Positions 32,997-41,432 are shown, counted from the stretch's first letter. The stretch: DNA of 49,342 nt from Muribaculaceae bacterium (GCA_017940245.1 JAGAYZ010000069.1:1-49342); one strand, 5' to 3'. A program made the numbers and translations. Notes: generated by a model not told the origin, from the letters alone.

Positions 32997-34058
32997 TTAT
33001 TCTGCAGATTGAATGGTGAGATAATTGCAATGCAGCATTTCTCCCGAATCGCCTCGCAAGTGAAAAGGACCACCGACACACCAGTCCCACGCCTTGCATT
33101 TAGCACACTCATCATGCTTCATCCATCGTCGGTCACGCATCTGCTCAAATCGTGTTTGCCACACTTGGCTAAAACGATCATGATAGATGTTGCCTTGAGC
33201 ATAATGTGAACGTATGCTCATACATCCACTTATGTCGCCGTTGGCGAGAATAGAAGCGGTCTGAGTTCCTGCATCACAACGATAGTAATAGTTTCTTGCT
33301 TCTCCTTCATAATTGCCTAAGAATCCCTCACAACTATACGAGAGATTGATGTGGCTCTCTCTACGTGTTGAGACGATGAACTCCATCAGGGAAACATATT
33401 GTTTAGGAGTAAGAAATAACTCAGAATTCAATTTCGCCCTTCCCTGTGGAAAAATCGTAAAGATGCGCCACTTCTTAACTCCCGCATCAATAAGATACTG
33501 CTTGAGTTGAGGTAATGTGGGAAAATTGCACTGGTTCACGCAGGTAATGACATCCCACATGATACCATCTGTACGTGTAAGTAATTTGATGGCATTCATA
33601 GCACCCTCAAACGACGTGCCACGTAACCAATTATGCTCTTGTTCCAATCCATCAAGGCTCACCGCCACGGTGCGCAATCCGGCCTTTAATAGTTCATTCA
33701 TGAGCGAGGAAGTCAGTAGCACCCCATTTGTTACAAATCCCCACATAAACCCACGGTCAGTAATAGCACGACCACAATCAATGATATCGGGACGGACAAG
33801 CGGCTCTCCGCCGACAGTGTTCACCAGCACTTGGCTGGGCAGTGTCATGGTAGCCACATCATCCAGCACGGAGATAAAGTCGGATAATGGCATATCCTTA
33901 ATCGCAGGTTCCTTGCGGCAATCACTTCCACAATGACGACACGACAGATTGCAGCGCAATGTGCACTCCCAAAACAACTGGCGCAAAGGATGGTTTCTTT
34001 CCAGCCAGCGACGTTCACGACGTGTATTCTCCAGATTAAATAATTGACGGGTTGTCAT
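32997..34058 (-). CDS. Radical SAM/SPASM enzyme of an rSAM-lipoprotein system
   Basis: A 353-aa radical SAM maturase. The SAM-cluster motif is C36-x3-C40-x2-C43, preceded by an extra Cys32 and followed by Cys47. The GGEP block (VGGEPLVRPD) binds SAM. A C-terminal Cys-rich SPASM-type domain (SYSCEG, YRCDAG, SGCMS, DECAKCKAWDWC, LHCNY) should hold auxiliary iron-sulfur clusters. SPASM enzymes of this build modify ribosomally made peptides or proteins. The ATG overlaps the stop of the upstream small lipoprotein gene (ATGA), so the two are made together and the lipoprotein is the obvious substrate candidate. I recall that TIGRFAM/NCBIfam describes a Bacteroidota rSAM/lipoprotein pair; assignment to that family is by resemblance. 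The chemistry is unknown to me. Confidence 0.85.
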   Translation of the reverse strand: MTTRQLFNLENTRRERRWLERNHPLRQLFWECTLRCNLSCRHCGSDCRKEPAIKDMPLSDFISVLDDVATMTLPSQVLVNTVGGEPLVRPDIIDCGRAITDRGFMWGFVTNGVLLTSSLMNELLKAGLRTVAVSLDGLEQEHNWLRGTSFEGAMNAIKLLTRTDGIMWDVITCVNQCNFPTLPQLKQYLIDAGVKKWRIFTIFPQGRAKLNSELFLTPKQYVSLMEFIVSTRRESHINLSYSCEGFLGNYEGEARNYYYRCDAGTQTASILANGDISGCMSIRSHYAQGNIYHDRFSQVWQTRFEQMRDRRWMKHDECAKCKAWDWCVGGPFHLRGDSGEMLHCNYLTIQSAE

Positions 34059-34327
34059 CGAGGTCTCTGAATCGATTTGCGTTGAACATGTTGGGTCGCA
34101 GCGCTGTCTATAGCCGAATCTACGTCTTCAACAGGAGGCGGTCCATAAACATCCTCAATGACTTCTACCCTATTGCCCATTCCCGGAGGTGGGCCATACA
34201 CACATTCAGGTGGCCCCGATGAAGGACCATTCTTTGCATGGAAGCAAGACGATAGTCCCAGCATTGCACCTGTTGCCATAAGAGCTCTCATAGTCCATTT
34301 TTTCACTAGAAAGAGTACATTATTCAT
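34055..34327 (-). CDS. Small lipoprotein with VYGPPP repeats, putative radical SAM substrate
   Basis: The 90-aa precursor has a lipoprotein signal (LGLSSC, Cys28). The mature part is 63 residues, Pro/Gly-rich, with two copies of VYGPPP (residues 43-48 and 60-65), the first preceded by a second Cys (ECVYGPPP). It ends in a basic, disordered tail. The Tyr-Gly-Pro-Pro motif, the small size and the 4-nt overlap with the SPASM enzyme make it a likely modification target displayed on the cell surface or in the periplasm. An alternative start at Met13 (34291) would give a shorter but still sufficient signal peptide. Confidence 0.8.
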   Translation of the reverse strand: MNNVLFLVKKWTMRALMATGAMLGLSSCFHAKNGPSSGPPECVYGPPPGMGNRVEVIEDVYGPPPVEDVDSAIDSAATQHVQRKSIQRPR

Positions 34328-34361
34328 AGCAAAATATGGTTTTTAGAAGTTTTGTTTGACG

Positions 34362-34392
34362 CAAAATTAATGATTTGTTCTCACATTACAAA
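34362..34392 (-). promoter_or_regulatory. Promoter of the lipoprotein-radical SAM pair
   Basis: Minus-strand TTTG at 34389-34392, 19-nt spacer, TAATTTTG at 34362-34369, giving a leader of about 28 nt. Confidence 0.7.
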
Positions 34393-34476
34393 CAAAACAA
34401 CATTGGAAAACCGCAAAAATCATATCTGATTCTATACAATTTAGCGTTTCGCTTATAGGAATCGAAGAATTCTGCG

Positions 34477-34484
34477 TAAATTTG
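34477..34484 (+). promoter_or_regulatory. Probable -7 element of the S1 protein gene
   Basis: TAAATTTG fits TAnnTTTG, 25 nt before the chosen ATG; the -33 box is not recognisable. Confidence 0.45.
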
Positions 34485-34508
34485 CAGACACAATCTATTA
34501 GCACCATC

Positions 34509-35336
34509 ATGAAAATAGGAAATTTCAACACGCTCACAATAGGCCGGGTAGTAGACTTTGGCCTGTATCTAACCGATGAGGAAGGCAATGAAGTGCTATT
34601 GCCCAATCGCTATGTTACTCCCGAGATGAAATTGGGTATGGATGTCAATGTATTTGTGTACAATGACTCCGAAAACCGGCCGGTAGCAACGACCGAGAAA
34701 CCGCATGCTGTCGTGGGAGATTTCGCGCTCATGAAGGTAAAAGCAGTAAATGCCGTGGGTGCGTTCCTCGACTGGGGACTCGTTGCCAAAGACCTGCTGG
34801 TACCATTCCGTGAACAACGCGTGCGCATGCTTGCCGGGCGCAGTTATATTGTTCACGTTTATCTCGACACAGCCACAGGTCGCATCGTGGCCAGCGCCAA
34901 ACTCGATAAATTCCTTTCACGACACACACCTCGATACTATCACCGTCAGAAAGTAGACGTACTTATTGTACAGCGCACAGAACTGGGATACAAAATCATT
35001 GTCAACAATAGTCATTGGGGAATCATTTATCAGAATGAGTTGTATCGAGACGTCAATATTGGCGAGCGGCACAACGGATTCATCAAGCAAGTGCGAGACG
35101 ATGGCAAGATTGATGTGACCTTATCAAAAATTGAAAAAATGCGTGTCGACGACATGGGAGAGCGCATCATGGAATATCTCAAACGACATGACGGCGAAAT
35201 GAAACTGAACGACAAGTCGTCGCCCGATGACATTATGCAGGTGTTTTCGTGCAGCAAGAAAGACTTCAAAAAAGCACTAGGATTGCTCTACAAACAACAT
35301 TTAGTGTCGCTTGGCGACACAGTTAAACTGCTTTAA
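34509..35336 (+). CDS. CvfB/YitL-family S1-domain RNA-binding protein
   Basis: The 275-aa protein has tandem S1-like beta-barrels: residues about 1-65 (VVDFGLYLTDEEGNEVLLP), about 70-130 (VNAVGAFLDWGLVAKDLLVPFREQ) and about 145-210. A C-terminal winged helix (DDIMQVFSCSKKDFKKALGLLYKQ) follows. This is the layout of CvfB-type RNA-binding regulators. The start at 34509 (MKIGNF) is used; an in-frame ATG nine codons upstream overlaps the -7 element. Cytoplasmic; RNA targets unknown. Confidence 0.85.
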   Translation: MKIGNFNTLTIGRVVDFGLYLTDEEGNEVLLPNRYVTPEMKLGMDVNVFVYNDSENRPVATTEKPHAVVGDFALMKVKAVNAVGAFLDWGLVAKDLLVPFREQRVRMLAGRSYIVHVYLDTATGRIVASAKLDKFLSRHTPRYYHRQKVDVLIVQRTELGYKIIVNNSHWGIIYQNELYRDVNIGERHNGFIKQVRDDGKIDVTLSKIEKMRVDDMGERIMEYLKRHDGEMKLNDKSSPDDIMQVFSCSKKDFKKALGLLYKQHLVSLGDTVKLL

Positions 35337-35433
35337 GGAAGGCTCTGACCTAAACACGACCAAAATAGTGTAGTTTCTTTGTTTACAAAAGTGCCGCTGC
35401 TGCGTCTTATAGAACAGAGACACATTTGTGCAC

Positions 35434-35934
35434 ATGACGAGCGAACAAGATTTTATCAAACAGGCCACAAGATGGCGCCGGAATGCCCTCAAAACGAGCA
35501 TGGCCTATGGAGCAACGACCATCGAGGCCGATGATGTGGCTCAAGAAGTCTTGTTAAAGTTGTGGCAAATGCGCTCTGAGTTGGAACAGTATCGCAGTTT
35601 AGATGCTTTAGTTTCCGTCATGGCTAGAAATATAACCATCTCGGCACATCGCAACCAGCATTGTGAGAAACTGACCGACAATGCCAAATTTCTGGCCGAC
35701 CACTCTCCCACCCCCGATGAACAACTCATCGGGAGAGAGACAATGAAACATGTTGAGGAAATACTTGCCAAACTGCCACCTAAACAGCACGCTGTGCTCA
35801 TCATGCGGCAAGTGGAACACCGCACCTACCGCGAAATAGGACAATTACTGGGTATTGGCGAGAATTCTGCTAAAACTCTGTTGTCTAGAGCACGTAAATG
35901 GTTATTAAACGAACTAAGTAGTACTTCACAATGA
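35434..35934 (+). CDS. ECF-type RNA polymerase sigma factor
   Basis: The 166-aa sigma-70 family protein has region 2 (IEADDVAQEVLLKLWQ, LVSVMARNITISAHR) and region 4 with helix-turn-helix (LPPKQHAVLIMRQVEHRTYREIGQLLGIGENSAKTLLSRARKWL). No regions 1 or 3. The ATG at 35434 is preferred over a GTG two codons upstream. Its stop overlaps the next gene's start by 4 nt, the usual layout of sigma/anti-sigma pairs. No consensus housekeeping promoter is seen upstream, so it may be autoregulated. Confidence 0.9.
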   Translation: MTSEQDFIKQATRWRRNALKTSMAYGATTIEADDVAQEVLLKLWQMRSELEQYRSLDALVSVMARNITISAHRNQHCEKLTDNAKFLADHSPTPDEQLIGRETMKHVEEILAKLPPKQHAVLIMRQVEHRTYREIGQLLGIGENSAKTLLSRARKWLLNELSSTSQ

Positions 35935-36545
35935 ACAACAACAGAAAACACATCGAAATCCTGCTGCAACGCTTTTTCGACGGCCAATCAACGCTGAAAG
36001 AAGAAGAGCAACTGACACAGTATTTTGCCCAGGAACAGATTCCACCCGAATGGAATCAATATAAGCGTGTGTTTGACCACATAAGTTCAATGCAGCCTCA
36101 ACTCGACACAAAACGACACTCGTTTACCGCAAGCCCCTGGATGAAGTGGGTGGCTGCAGCGGCTTGCATCGCAGCATTGTTCACTATAGGAATAAAATGG
36201 AGGGCGGTTCAAATACACACATCACCCGCTATTCATTCACATTCTGAGGCATTAAATCCTATGCCCAAGCCCGTGGTCACAATCGACACGATTGACAAAA
36301 TCACTCCTTCAAAACCAAATCTGGCGCAGGCGTCTAAACAAGTCAAGACGTCAAAGCAACATCGCGTCAAGAAATCCTCGTCCTGCGCCGATAGCGTAGA
36401 AATAATGCGCACCAATGCCGAACTTGAACAAGCCGAACAAGAATACATCGCCGACCAGATGCTGCTTGAGCAGGAATTGCGTTGCAGCCAGCCTGGCACA
36501 TCGGTTCAGTCGGGATGGATAACAACATCATATAACATTCAATAA
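35931..36545 (+). CDS. Probable single-pass anti-sigma factor
   Basis: The 204-aa protein has a cytoplasmic N-terminal part of about 70 residues (LLQRFFDGQSTLKEEEQLTQYFAQEQIPPEW, typical of Bacteroidota anti-sigma N-termini) and one membrane helix (about 71-90, WVAAAACIAALFTIGIKW). A low-complexity periplasmic tail rich in Lys, Ser, Thr and Gln follows. Overlap with the sigma gene supports an anti-sigma role. No FecR or other known sensor domain is visible, so the signal is unknown. Confidence 0.65.
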   Translation: MNNNRKHIEILLQRFFDGQSTLKEEEQLTQYFAQEQIPPEWNQYKRVFDHISSMQPQLDTKRHSFTASPWMKWVAAAACIAALFTIGIKWRAVQIHTSPAIHSHSEALNPMPKPVVTIDTIDKITPSKPNLAQASKQVKTSKQHRVKKSSSCADSVEIMRTNAELEQAEQEYIADQMLLEQELRCSQPGTSVQSGWITTSYNIQ

Positions 36546-36556
36546 TACTTATCATT

Positions 36557-37504
36557 ATGAGACAATTTCTTTTAACAGCACTCGCGTGCTTGGTCATGAC
36601 AGTGACAATGGCACAAACAAAAACCCCCGAAGCCGTGCGCTTGCTTTCGCAAAGTGAGTATGCACACCAGCAACGCTCTCTACAAGAAATGGACTCGGCC
36701 GACTTGATTTCGGGCAGGTGCGAAATCTACCGTTTAGACATTCCGCAAAATCGGTCTTATCTACTCGATGATTTATTAAAAGCATTTGACCGCGACCAGA
36801 ACGAGGCATATTATCAACTGATGGAGAATAGCGGAAATACCAGCCGCCGCACTACTGCTCTAACCTATGGCACTGATGGTGAATCGGTTCTTATAGGCGA
36901 AAATAGCGACCAAAACTACCGTGTGATTTGCTTTGTGGATAAAAACCGAGAGAACTATCGTTATGGTTACGCAGTTGAATGGAATGAAACCGACAATGGC
37001 CGCATTGCTGGTCGACTGACCTGCACTTATGGCCTTCGTCCTAACAGCAACAACAAGAAATCCATTTCAATGCGTCTGGAAAACATGAAAGATTTGAGTG
37101 AACTGGGTGAGATTATTCCCGAAGCCATAAAAAGCATCAAGGTAATTGGTAAAGACAAGCTAAAAGATTTAGGTAATCTGGAAGGACTTAAAGACTTGGG
37201 TGACTACCTGGGCATTCTCACCGAAGAAGACGACATGGCTGGAGACATCATTACCGACGACGTGCAGTGGCTCACCACTTTCAACCACTATCGCAACGCT
37301 TTCAACAGGGCTGCCGACCGCAAAAGCAGTACGGCCGCATCCTATGCCACTAATATCCTTAAACTGTGCAAAAATGCCGACAAGGTCAAGCTCTCGGCTA
37401 ACGAGAAAAAACTGTGCGTGAAAAGCATTAAGCAGATGCGACAGCGCACCAAAGACTCATTTGTTCAAGGACTGCTCGACGAAGCCATAGACCTGCTCAA
37501 ATAA
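36557..37504 (+). CDS. Exported protein of unknown function, third gene of the sigma operon
   Basis: The 315-aa protein has a signal peptide cut after TMAQ. It starts 11 nt after the anti-sigma gene. The N-terminal half has mixed strands (ISGRCEIYRLDIPQNRSYLLDDLLKAFDRD, VICFVDKNRENYRYGYAVEW). The C-terminal half is helical with a leucine/lysine heptad-like stretch (IKVIGKDKLKDLGNLEGLKDLGDYL). No family recognised. Position suggests it is the effector or sensor partner of the sigma pair. Confidence 0.65.
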   Translation: MRQFLLTALACLVMTVTMAQTKTPEAVRLLSQSEYAHQQRSLQEMDSADLISGRCEIYRLDIPQNRSYLLDDLLKAFDRDQNEAYYQLMENSGNTSRRTTALTYGTDGESVLIGENSDQNYRVICFVDKNRENYRYGYAVEWNETDNGRIAGRLTCTYGLRPNSNNKKSISMRLENMKDLSELGEIIPEAIKSIKVIGKDKLKDLGNLEGLKDLGDYLGILTEEDDMAGDIITDDVQWLTTFNHYRNAFNRAADRKSSTAASYATNILKLCKNADKVKLSANEKKLCVKSIKQMRQRTKDSFVQGLLDEAIDLLK

Positions 37505-37527
37505 AACTCTAACAGAACACCTACTTT

Positions 37528-37567
37528 AATCCCTGCGGCTCTATAGTCGTCGGGATTTTTTTTTTTG
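37528..37567 (+). terminator. Terminator of the sigma/anti-sigma operon
   Basis: AATCCC (37528-37533) pairs with GGGATT (37552-37557) with imperfect inner pairs, followed by a run of about ten T. Confidence 0.7.
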
Positions 37568-37625
37568 GAAAATAGGAAACTATAAAAACATTGACCCAAA
37601 ACTATCAAGTTTGCCTTTTTTTATA

Positions 37626-37633
37626 TACTTTTG
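37626..37633 (+). promoter_or_regulatory. -7 element of the kinase-AAA+ gene
   Basis: TACTTTTG fits TAnnTTTG, 25 nt before the ATG at 37658; no TTTG at the standard -33 spacing. Confidence 0.5.
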
Positions 37634-37657
37634 CGATACAAATTCAATTTACGTTTT

Positions 37658-39424
37658 ATGGGTACACTTGCTAGAGATTTCAAGATAGACAACCGCTTCA
37701 CCGTTGACTATATCATTAAGGAAAATAGTTACTGTGAATGTTATCGTGTCACCGACACTGAAGAGAATCCATATTTCCTGAAATTATACATCCTAAAGGA
37801 CACGCCCAAGAGTCTTATCAACGAAGATGGAGACGTTGCTGAAATCGCTCTATATAAGAAGCTTGACCATGCCGGTATCAATCCCTATGTAAGCAGTGGG
37901 AAAATTATGATTGACAAGGGCGTGGGCCAATTTTTGATTACAGAATACTTTAATGGCGAACTGCTAGCCGAAAAACTGCAACGCGAAGGTTGCATGAAAC
38001 TGGAACAGGCGCGACCCATTGTCAAAGCCATGGCAGAGACGCTGCACTATTTGCACGATAGTCTACATTTGCTACACAACGACATCACTCCGCGCAACAT
38101 TATGATTTCTCCCGACGGACGCCCCACGCTCATCGATTTCGGACACGCTTCCGGTATTGTGATGGGCATTCCTCCTTTCGACATCAATGACCTAAATTTG
38201 CAGTTTTGCTCCACAACTGCCATCGCCGGCCTGTATACGATTCAAAACGACATTTATGCACTCGTATCGGTATTTTATGCCATGCTCACCGGAAATGCGC
38301 CATGGTTCATCAACCTTCCGGCCGATCTCACACGCCGTGAATTAGTGAAAAGAATCAGAGAAGCAAGAAGAGCCGAACTTAACTTTAACAATACCGAGCC
38401 AGAATGTAAAGCGGTCATACTGAAAGGCTTGGGACTCACAGACGAAAAGTACACATCCATACATCAGTTCATATATGATCTGGATCACCTCGACGAACTG
38501 GAAGTGGAAGAAGATGCCGTATTTGAAAGCCGGCATAGTGGAAATACTGAGGTCGACGCTGCCGACAAAACCGACATTGAGATTAAACGAGGTGGCGGTA
38601 ACGGATTTGCCGACATTGCAGGCATGGCTGAGTTGAAAGATATGCTAGAAAAGCGCGTCATCTTCATCCTAAAGGATAAGGAGCGAGCGATGAAATACCG
38701 CCTCACACCACCTAATGGAATGTTGCTTTATGGGCCACCAGGATGTGGCAAAAGTTTCTTTGCCGAAAAATTTGCCGAAGAAACTGACTTCAATTTCATG
38801 CTCGTCAAGGCTTCTGATCTTGGCTCCATCTACATCCACGGCACACAAGGCAAAATCGCCGATCTTTTCAAGAAGGCAGAGCAGAATGCGCCCACGGTAA
38901 TCTGCTTCGATGAGTTTGATGCTTTTGTGCCTAACCGCTCAAATGGATTCGACGCAAAGCAAGCAGGCGAAGTCAATGAATTTCTATCCCAACTTAATAA
39001 TTGCTCAAAACGTGGCATCTTCGTCATAGCCACCAGCAATCGTCCCGACATGATTGACCCGGCCGTGTTGCGCACAGGACGCATCGACAAGCTTGTATAT
39101 GTCCCACTTCCCGACTTGGAGGCTCGACGTGAAATGTTAGCTTTACACATGAAAGGAAGGCCCGTAAACGAAGACATTGACTACAATCACTTGGCCCAAC
39201 TGGCCGACGGATACGTCGCGAGCGATATTGCCTATGCCGTGAATGAAGCGGCAATGATTGCAGCATTCAATGATGAAAGCATTTCTCAGCAACTACTTGA
39301 AACCACTATTCAAGGGATTAAGCCTAGCGTCAAGCCCGATGTGGTCAAACAGTATGAAGAAATTCGTGAAAAGATGGAAGGTATCGGCCGCAGTGCAGCC
39401 CTACCCAAAATAGGTTTCAAATAA
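37658..39424 (+). CDS. Protein kinase-AAA+ ATPase fusion
   Basis: A 588-aa cytoplasmic fusion. Residues about 10-260 are a eukaryotic-like kinase: probable ATP-binding Lys42, catalytic loop H140-N-D142-ITPR-N147 (HND instead of HRD), D160-F-G and the later IQNDIYALVSVFYAMLTG block. The Gly-rich loop is degenerate. A charged linker (about 280-315) leads to one AAA+ module with Walker A GPPGCGKS (359-366), Walker B ICFDEFD (415-421), sensor 1 ATSN (458-461), arginine-finger candidates in LRTGRID and the C-terminal lid helices. All nucleotide-handling residues are present in both halves. It probably couples phosphorylation to remodelling of a partner. It has its own -7 element and a YbjN-like gene 30 nt downstream. 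Confidence 0.85.
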   Translation: MGTLARDFKIDNRFTVDYIIKENSYCECYRVTDTEENPYFLKLYILKDTPKSLINEDGDVAEIALYKKLDHAGINPYVSSGKIMIDKGVGQFLITEYFNGELLAEKLQREGCMKLEQARPIVKAMAETLHYLHDSLHLLHNDITPRNIMISPDGRPTLIDFGHASGIVMGIPPFDINDLNLQFCSTTAIAGLYTIQNDIYALVSVFYAMLTGNAPWFINLPADLTRRELVKRIREARRAELNFNNTEPECKAVILKGLGLTDEKYTSIHQFIYDLDHLDELEVEEDAVFESRHSGNTEVDAADKTDIEIKRGGGNGFADIAGMAELKDMLEKRVIFILKDKERAMKYRLTPPNGMLLYGPPGCGKSFFAEKFAEETDFNFMLVKASDLGSIYIHGTQGKIADLFKKAEQNAPTVICFDEFDAFVPNRSNGFDAKQAGEVNEFLSQLNNCSKRGIFVIATSNRPDMIDPAVLRTGRIDKLVYVPLPDLEARREMLALHMKGRPVNEDIDYNHLAQLADGYVASDIAYAVNEAAMIAAFNDESISQQLLETTIQGIKPSVKPDVVKQYEEIREKMEGIGRSAALPKIGFK

Positions 39425-39454
39425 ACAATATTAACCCGCTAACCCCCACTCACT

Positions 39455-39841
39455 ATGAATCTGAACAAAATATTCTTGAAATATCTTCAAGAGCACGACT
39501 ACGAATTTAAAGAGACATCCTTTGGTATCGAGTTCAGCTATCAGAATCTCTCGTTTCAGTATTTCAGCGACGACAACGATGACCAGTTCTTCCAGCTAGT
39601 TTTACCTTCAATCTACGATGTCGATGAGAACAACTATTCACTCGTTACTGAAGCGACCGACAAGACCAACGCTGAAATCAAGGTGATAAAGACCTATGTC
39701 TATGAAGGTAAATGGGTAAACGTTGCCTTTGAGATTCTTACCGACTACACTCCTGATTTGGCCGATTTTCTTCCACGTGCCATCTCGTTGCTGTTGCAAG
39801 CTCGACTCACGTTCTACAAATCGCTTGAAAACCTCAAGTAG
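39455..39841 (+). CDS. YbjN-like small protein partnered with the kinase-AAA+ gene
   Basis: A 128-aa soluble acidic protein with alternating strands and a terminal helix pair: IFLKYLQEHDYEF, GIEFSYQNLSFQYFSDD, FFQLVLPSIYDV, AEIKVIKTYVYEGKWVNVAFEIL. The pattern resembles the YbjN/type III chaperone-like fold, which often binds a partner protein. It is 30 nt from the kinase-AAA+ stop with no terminator between, so it is probably co-transcribed and may be an adaptor or substrate. The family call is by fold resemblance only. Confidence 0.6.
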   Translation: MNLNKIFLKYLQEHDYEFKETSFGIEFSYQNLSFQYFSDDNDDQFFQLVLPSIYDVDENNYSLVTEATDKTNAEIKVIKTYVYEGKWVNVAFEILTDYTPDLADFLPRAISLLLQARLTFYKSLENLK

Positions 39842-39866
39842 GGCTTTGATTTACAACATTATAGAC

Positions 39867-39908
39867 AAACGGTGTGACATCGCTTCATGAAAGGATGTCA
39901 CACCGTTT
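39867..39908. terminator. Bidirectional terminator between the YbjN-like gene and rplT
   Basis: Perfect 15-bp arms AAACGGTGTGACATC/GATGTCACACCGTTT around a 12-nt loop, with T or A runs on either side, between convergent genes. Confidence 0.85.
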
Positions 39909-39937
39909 TGTGTCAAATCAGGTCAGAATCGCGCTAG

Positions 39938-40288
39938 TTAAGCGTTCTTTGCCTTTTCAACGATAGCCTTGAAAGCCTCGGGATTATTCATGGCCAGGTC
40001 GGCGAGAACCTTACGGTTAATCTCAATACCAGCCTTGTGAATCATACCCATCAGCTTGCTGTAAGAAAGGTCTTCCATGCGGGCTGCAGCATTAATACGC
40101 TGGATCCACAGTGCGCGGAAGTTACGTTTTTTCTTCTTACGGTCGGCATAAGCATAGGTAAGACCCTTCTCCCAAGTATTCTTGGCAACCGTCCAGACGT
40201 TTTTGCGGGCACCGAAGTAACCGCGTGTAAGTTTTAAGATTCTTTTACGTTTTGCTCTAGAAGCTACGTGATTTACTGATCTTGGCAT
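39938..40288 (-). CDS. rplT: 50S ribosomal protein L20
   Basis: A 116-aa L20: [52 protein letters not shown] and a C-terminal helical domain. Last gene of thrS-infC-rpmI-rplT. L20 autoregulates this operon in some bacteria; no classic pseudoknot can be confirmed here by eye. Confidence 0.95.
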   Translation of the reverse strand: MPRSVNHVASRAKRKRILKLTRGYFGARKNVWTVAKNTWEKGLTYAYADRKKKKRNFRALWIQRINAAARMEDLSYSKLMGMIHKAGIEINRKVLADLAMNNPEAFKAIVEKAKNA

Positions 40289-40387
40289 TTTTTAAATCTG
40301 TTTTGAATGTCAGCGGCCTTACGGCTCTTGGAGCTGTGCATTCGGTTAATAAAAATGATAAAATTCTCTAAGATTAAATATAACGAC

Positions 40388-40585
40388 TTACTTCATTACC
40401 AGCAGCATGCGCACTGAATCCTGATTAGCCTTATCCACAATGCTAGTGCGGGTCAGGTTGCGTTTTTGCTTCTTGGTCTTTTTAGTCAAGATGTGACTTT
40501 TGTAAGCATGTTTTCTTTTAATCTTTCCTGTTCCGGTAAAGGCGAACCTTTTTTTGGCACCGGAATTAGTTTTAACTTTTGGCAT
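40388..40585 (-). CDS. rpmI: 50S ribosomal protein L35
   Basis: The 65-aa basic protein [20 protein letters not shown]... with [10 protein letters not shown], as in L35. The start at 40585 is set by the conserved MPKVKTNS; the open frame continues upstream but that part is not L35. Confidence 0.95.
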   Translation of the reverse strand: MPKVKTNSGAKKRFAFTGTGKIKRKHAYKSHILTKKTKKQKRNLTRTSIVDKANQDSVRMLLVMK

Positions 40586-40621
40586 TTTTGTTTTGTTTAA
40601 AAAATTATTAATTAATCCAGC

Positions 40622-40646
40622 CTGCAGGCACTTACCAAGCCTGCAG
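40622..40646. promoter_or_regulatory. Strong hairpin in the infC-rpmI spacer
   Basis: Perfect 8-bp arms CTGCAGGC/GCCTGCAG with a 9-nt loop between infC and rpmI. The eight-T run follows it on the plus strand only, so for the leftward operon it is not a classic terminator. It may be a ribosomal-protein operator or RNA-processing site. Confidence 0.5.
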
Positions 40647-40679
40647 ACTTTTTTTTCGGCTTGTTGTATTACAAAATTC

Positions 40680-41390
40680 TCACTTTTGATCAGAAGGTTC
40701 TGCGGTGGGCTCATCACTGGCAGCTTGTGCAGGTGCCGCTGGTTTTGCAGCCTCATCCTTCTTCTTACCTTGGCCTTGCTTCTTTGGCGACAGCATAATG
40801 GTCATGCGCTTTCCCTCAAGCACCGGCATTTGGTCTACTTTGCCATATTCCTCCAGGTCGTTGGCAAAACGCAACAAAAGCACTTCGCCTTGTTCCTTGA
40901 ACAGGATTGAGCGTCCTTTAAAGAACACATAGCTCTTCACCTTTGAGCCTTCCTTCAGGAACTCAATGGCATGCTTGAGTTTAAAGTTGTAGTCATGGTC
41001 ATCGGTCTGTGGACCAAAACGAATTTCCTTGACCACCACTTTGGTAGATTTGGCCTTCTGCTCCTTTGCACGCTTGCGTTGCTGGTACATGAACTTCTGA
41101 TAATCCATGATGCGGCAAACAGGCGGTTGTGCCATGGGCGCGATCTCAATCAAGTCGAGCCCTTGATCGTTGGCAATCTTCTGAGCTTTCTGCACGGGAT
41201 AAATCCCCTCCTCCACGTTGTCGCCCACAAGGCGCACTTCGCGTGAACGAATTTGCTCATTAATTGCATAACCGGCGTCTTTTTCGTTTTTTCCTTGGTG
41301 ACGACGGTCATTGTTGTTTCGACCGGCACTATTCTGATTGCCGGGAGTGAAAGGTCGCTTGGGACCAGTCCAACTTGGTTTCTTCTGCAT
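40680..41390 (-). CDS. infC: Translation initiation factor IF-3 with terminal extensions
   Basis: The 236-aa IF-3 has its N-domain ([47 protein letters not shown]) and C-domain ([52 protein letters not shown]). Compared with the about 180-aa E. coli factor it has an extra N-terminal stretch of about 40 residues rich in Asn/Arg/Gly and a C-terminal Ala/Pro/Lys/Glu tail of about 30. The start codon is ATG at 41390, not the rare AUU of E. coli. It follows thrS by 42 nt. Confidence 0.95.
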   Translation of the reverse strand: MQKKPSWTGPKRPFTPGNQNSAGRNNNDRRHQGKNEKDAGYAINEQIRSREVRLVGDNVEEGIYPVQKAQKIANDQGLDLIEIAPMAQPPVCRIMDYQKFMYQQRKRAKEQKAKSTKVVVKEIRFGPQTDDHDYNFKLKHAIEFLKEGSKVKSYVFFKGRSILFKEQGEVLLLRFANDLEEYGKVDQMPVLEGKRMTIMLSPKKQGQGKKKDEAAKPAAPAQAASDEPTAEPSDQK

Positions 41391-41432
41391 TAAGTAGAAT
41401 TAAGTAATTATAAATCATTGCTTTAACGCAAC

